Origin: Limnochorda pilosa
Lineage (GTDB): Bacteria > Bacillota > Limnochordia > Limnochordales > Limnochordaceae
Length of the DNA: 64,000 nt
NCBI RefSeq assembly: GCF_001544015.1
Contig: NZ_AP014924.1
Span: 3,534,001-3,598,000, forward strand
Reading direction: 5' to 3'
The position numbers were made by a program, and so were the translations under genes. The stretch's first letter is position 1. Every line of letters begins with the position of its first letter. Below, one piece after another: positions 62,622 through 64,000 of the stretch. The notes below the pieces were generated by a model. The model was given only the letters and a program-made list of their open reading frames with translations, was not told the origin of the DNA and made no database searches.

Positions 62622-64000
62622 CTGTCCCTCGCCAATGGCACCACCGGCAACCTGTTCGATGCCGGCGTCCGAGAGTACAGCGACGCCTCGCGGCACTACT
62701 ACGACCCCAACTACCAGCCCACGGAGACCGACGTGCTCTGCGCGTTTCGGGTCACCGCCCAGCCGGGGGTCCCGTGGCCCGAGGCCGCCGCCGCGGTCGC
62801 GGCGGAGTCGTCGTCGGGCACGTGGACCTCGGTCTGGACCGACCACCTGGTGGACCTGTCCCGCTACTCGGCCCGGTGTTATCACATCGACCCGGTTCCC
62901 GGCCGGGAGGACCAGTTCATCGCGTACGTCGCCTACCCCATGGACCTCTTTGAGGAAGGGTCCATCGCCAACGTGATGTCGTCGATCGTCGGGAACGTCT
63001 TCGGCTTCAAGGCCATCCGGGCCCTGCGGCTCGAGGACATCCGAATCCCCGTGGCCTACCTGAAGACCTTCCAGGGCCCGCCCCACGGCATCCAGGTGGA
63101 GCGCGACCGGCTCAACAAGTACGGCCGTCCCCTCCTGGGGGCCACCATCAAGCCGAAGCTGGGGCTCTCGGCCAAGAACTACGGCCGCGCCGTCTATGAG
63201 GCCCTGCGGGGCGGCCTCGACTTCACCAAGGACGACGAGAACGTCAACTCCCAGCCCTTCATGCGCTGGCGGGACCGGTACCTCTTCGTGATGGAGGCGG
63301 TGAAGAAGGCCGAGGACGAGACGGGCGAGCGGAAGGGCCACTACTTGAACGTGACCGCCCCCACCTTCGAGCAGCTCATGGAGCGGGCCGAATTCGCCAG
63401 GGACCTGGGTTCCCGCATCATCATGGTTGATTTCCTCACCGCAGGCTTCACCGCGCACACCTCCCTCTCGCACTGGTGCCGGCGGAACGGCGTCCTCCTC
63501 CACTGCCACCGGGCGATGCACGCGGTGATCGACCGGCAGAAGGACCACGGCATCCACTGGCGGGTGCTGGCCAAGTGGCTCCGGATGGCCGGCGGCGACC
63601 ACCTGCACAACGGCACCGTGGTGGGCAAGCTCGAGGGCGATCGGGCCTCCACCATGGCGGTGAACGACTTGCTCCGGCTGGACTTCGTCCCCGCCGACCC
63701 GGCCCGCGGCATCTACTTCGACCAACCCTGGGCCTCGCTGCCGGCGGTCTTCCCCGTGGCGTCGGGCGGAATCCACGTCTGGCACGTGCCGGAGCTGCTC
63801 TCCATCTTCGGCGACGACGCCGTCCTCCAGTTCGGCGGCGGCACCCTGGGCCACCCCTGGGGGAACGCGGCGGGCGCCACGGCCAACCGGGTCGCCCTGG
63901 AGGCTGCGGTCATGGCCCGCAACGAGGGGCACGACCTGGTGCGCGAGAGCCGGCGGATCCTGGAGGAGGCCGCCCGGCACAGCCCCGAGCTCCGGGTGGC
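62622..64000 (+). CDS. rbcL: RuBisCO large subunit, form I (3' end outside window)
   Basis: About 460 codons are present, open to the window edge. Active-site elements are intact: [16 protein letters not shown], the carbamylated lysine in [30 protein letters not shown], loop 6 [17 protein letters not shown] and [13 protein letters not shown]. The GHPWGN and [16 protein letters not shown] features are closer to green-type form I than red-type. The extended Shine-Dalgarno AGGAGGTGATC (62608-62618) best serves a CTG at 62622; a GTG at 62613 overlaps it and is the alternative. It fixes CO2 onto ribulose-1,5-bisphosphate. Small subunit and activase genes, if any, lie beyond the window. Confidence 0.93.
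   Translation, partial: MSLANGTTGNLFDAGVREYSDASRHYYDPNYQPTETDVLCAFRVTAQPGVPWPEAAAAVAAESSSGTWTSVWTDHLVDLSRYSARCYHIDPVPGREDQFIAYVAYPMDLFEEGSIANVMSSIVGNVFGFKAIRALRLEDIRIPVAYLKTFQGPPHGIQVERDRLNKYGRPLLGATIKPKLGLSAKNYGRAVYEALRGGLDFTKDDENVNSQPFMRWRDRYLFVMEAVKKAEDETGERKGHYLNVTAPTFEQLMERAEFARDLGSRIIMVDFLTAGFTAHTSLSHWCRRNGVLLHCHRAMHAVIDRQKDHGIHWRVLAKWLRMAGGDHLHNGTVVGKLEGDRASTMAVNDLLRLDFVPADPARGIYFDQPWASLPAVFPVASGGIHVWHVPELLSIFGDDAVLQFGGGTLGHPWGNAAGATANRVALEAAVMARNEGHDLVRESRRILEEAARHSPELRV

Noticed and set aside
62538-63980. 480-codon minus-strand frame over rbcL
   Set aside because: Shadow of the RuBisCO gene, whose active-site motifs are unambiguous on the plus strand.

Overview
The window is GC-rich, densely packed DNA from what looks like a free-living autotroph. 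Strong GGAGG-type ribosome binding sites, frequent GTG starts, a SAM-I riboswitch over a metNIQ operon, a LytS/LytR pair and an archaeal-type prolyl-tRNA synthetase suggest a deep-branching, high-GC Bacillota lineage (Limnochordia- or Symbiobacterium-like). This assignment is inferred, since no rRNA or tRNA gene was seen.

Layout. 1-4034: mercury/soft-metal operon (merR tail, merA, P-type ATPase). 4111-5805: copper handling for a terminal oxidase (ctaG, SCO). 6038-8508: pabB-pabC. 8878 to about 18000: an AT-richer accessory block of six cassette-like units. Each unit ends in an attC-like inverted repeat, with no integrase in the window. Its cargo is defence-like: a Schlafen/AlbA-type protein broken by an IS256 element, a 97-aa GIY-YIG-like protein, a TIR-like protein, an IS110 element sitting against an attC, a DUF262-HNH protein, a truncated HsdM and a decayed toxin-antitoxin pair. 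18186-28331: metal efflux (ArsR/P-type ATPase), a methyltransferase, an MFS transporter, proS, a probable selenocysteine-containing thioredoxin and several gene remnants. 28406-32703: glycolate oxidase glcDEF. 32941-46321: asnB, HD-GYP, Ca-type ATPase, SAM-riboswitch-controlled metNIQ, fabF, a thioesterase and a two-component system. 46574-49534: 2-oxoacid:ferredoxin oxidoreductase. 49554-56677: a sulfur-oxidation/transfer operon (dsrE2, tusA, a fused NrfC-NrfD protein, a metallo-beta-lactamase-fold protein, rhodanese, molybdopterin oxidoreductase). 56876-60004: LuxR-type and LytS/LytR regulators. 60162-64000: NuoF-like flavoprotein, class II fructose-1,6-bisphosphatase and a form I RuBisCO large subunit that runs off the end.

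How the genes fit together. RuBisCO and GlpX belong to the Calvin cycle. GlcDEF could recycle glycolate from the RuBisCO oxygenase reaction. The DsrE2/TusA/rhodanese relay and the molybdoenzyme-NrfCD complex could supply electrons from reduced sulfur. KorAB and the NuoF-like protein connect to ferredoxin and NADH.

The items most worth a second look are the integrase-less attC cassette array, the in-frame UGA with a SECIS-like hairpin in the thioredoxin gene, and a 63-nt element repeated ahead of the NuoF-like gene and rbcL. The window also holds an unusual amount of gene debris (HigA, HicB, addiction-module, TetR, TauE and rhodanese fragments), including several homopolymer frameshifts.
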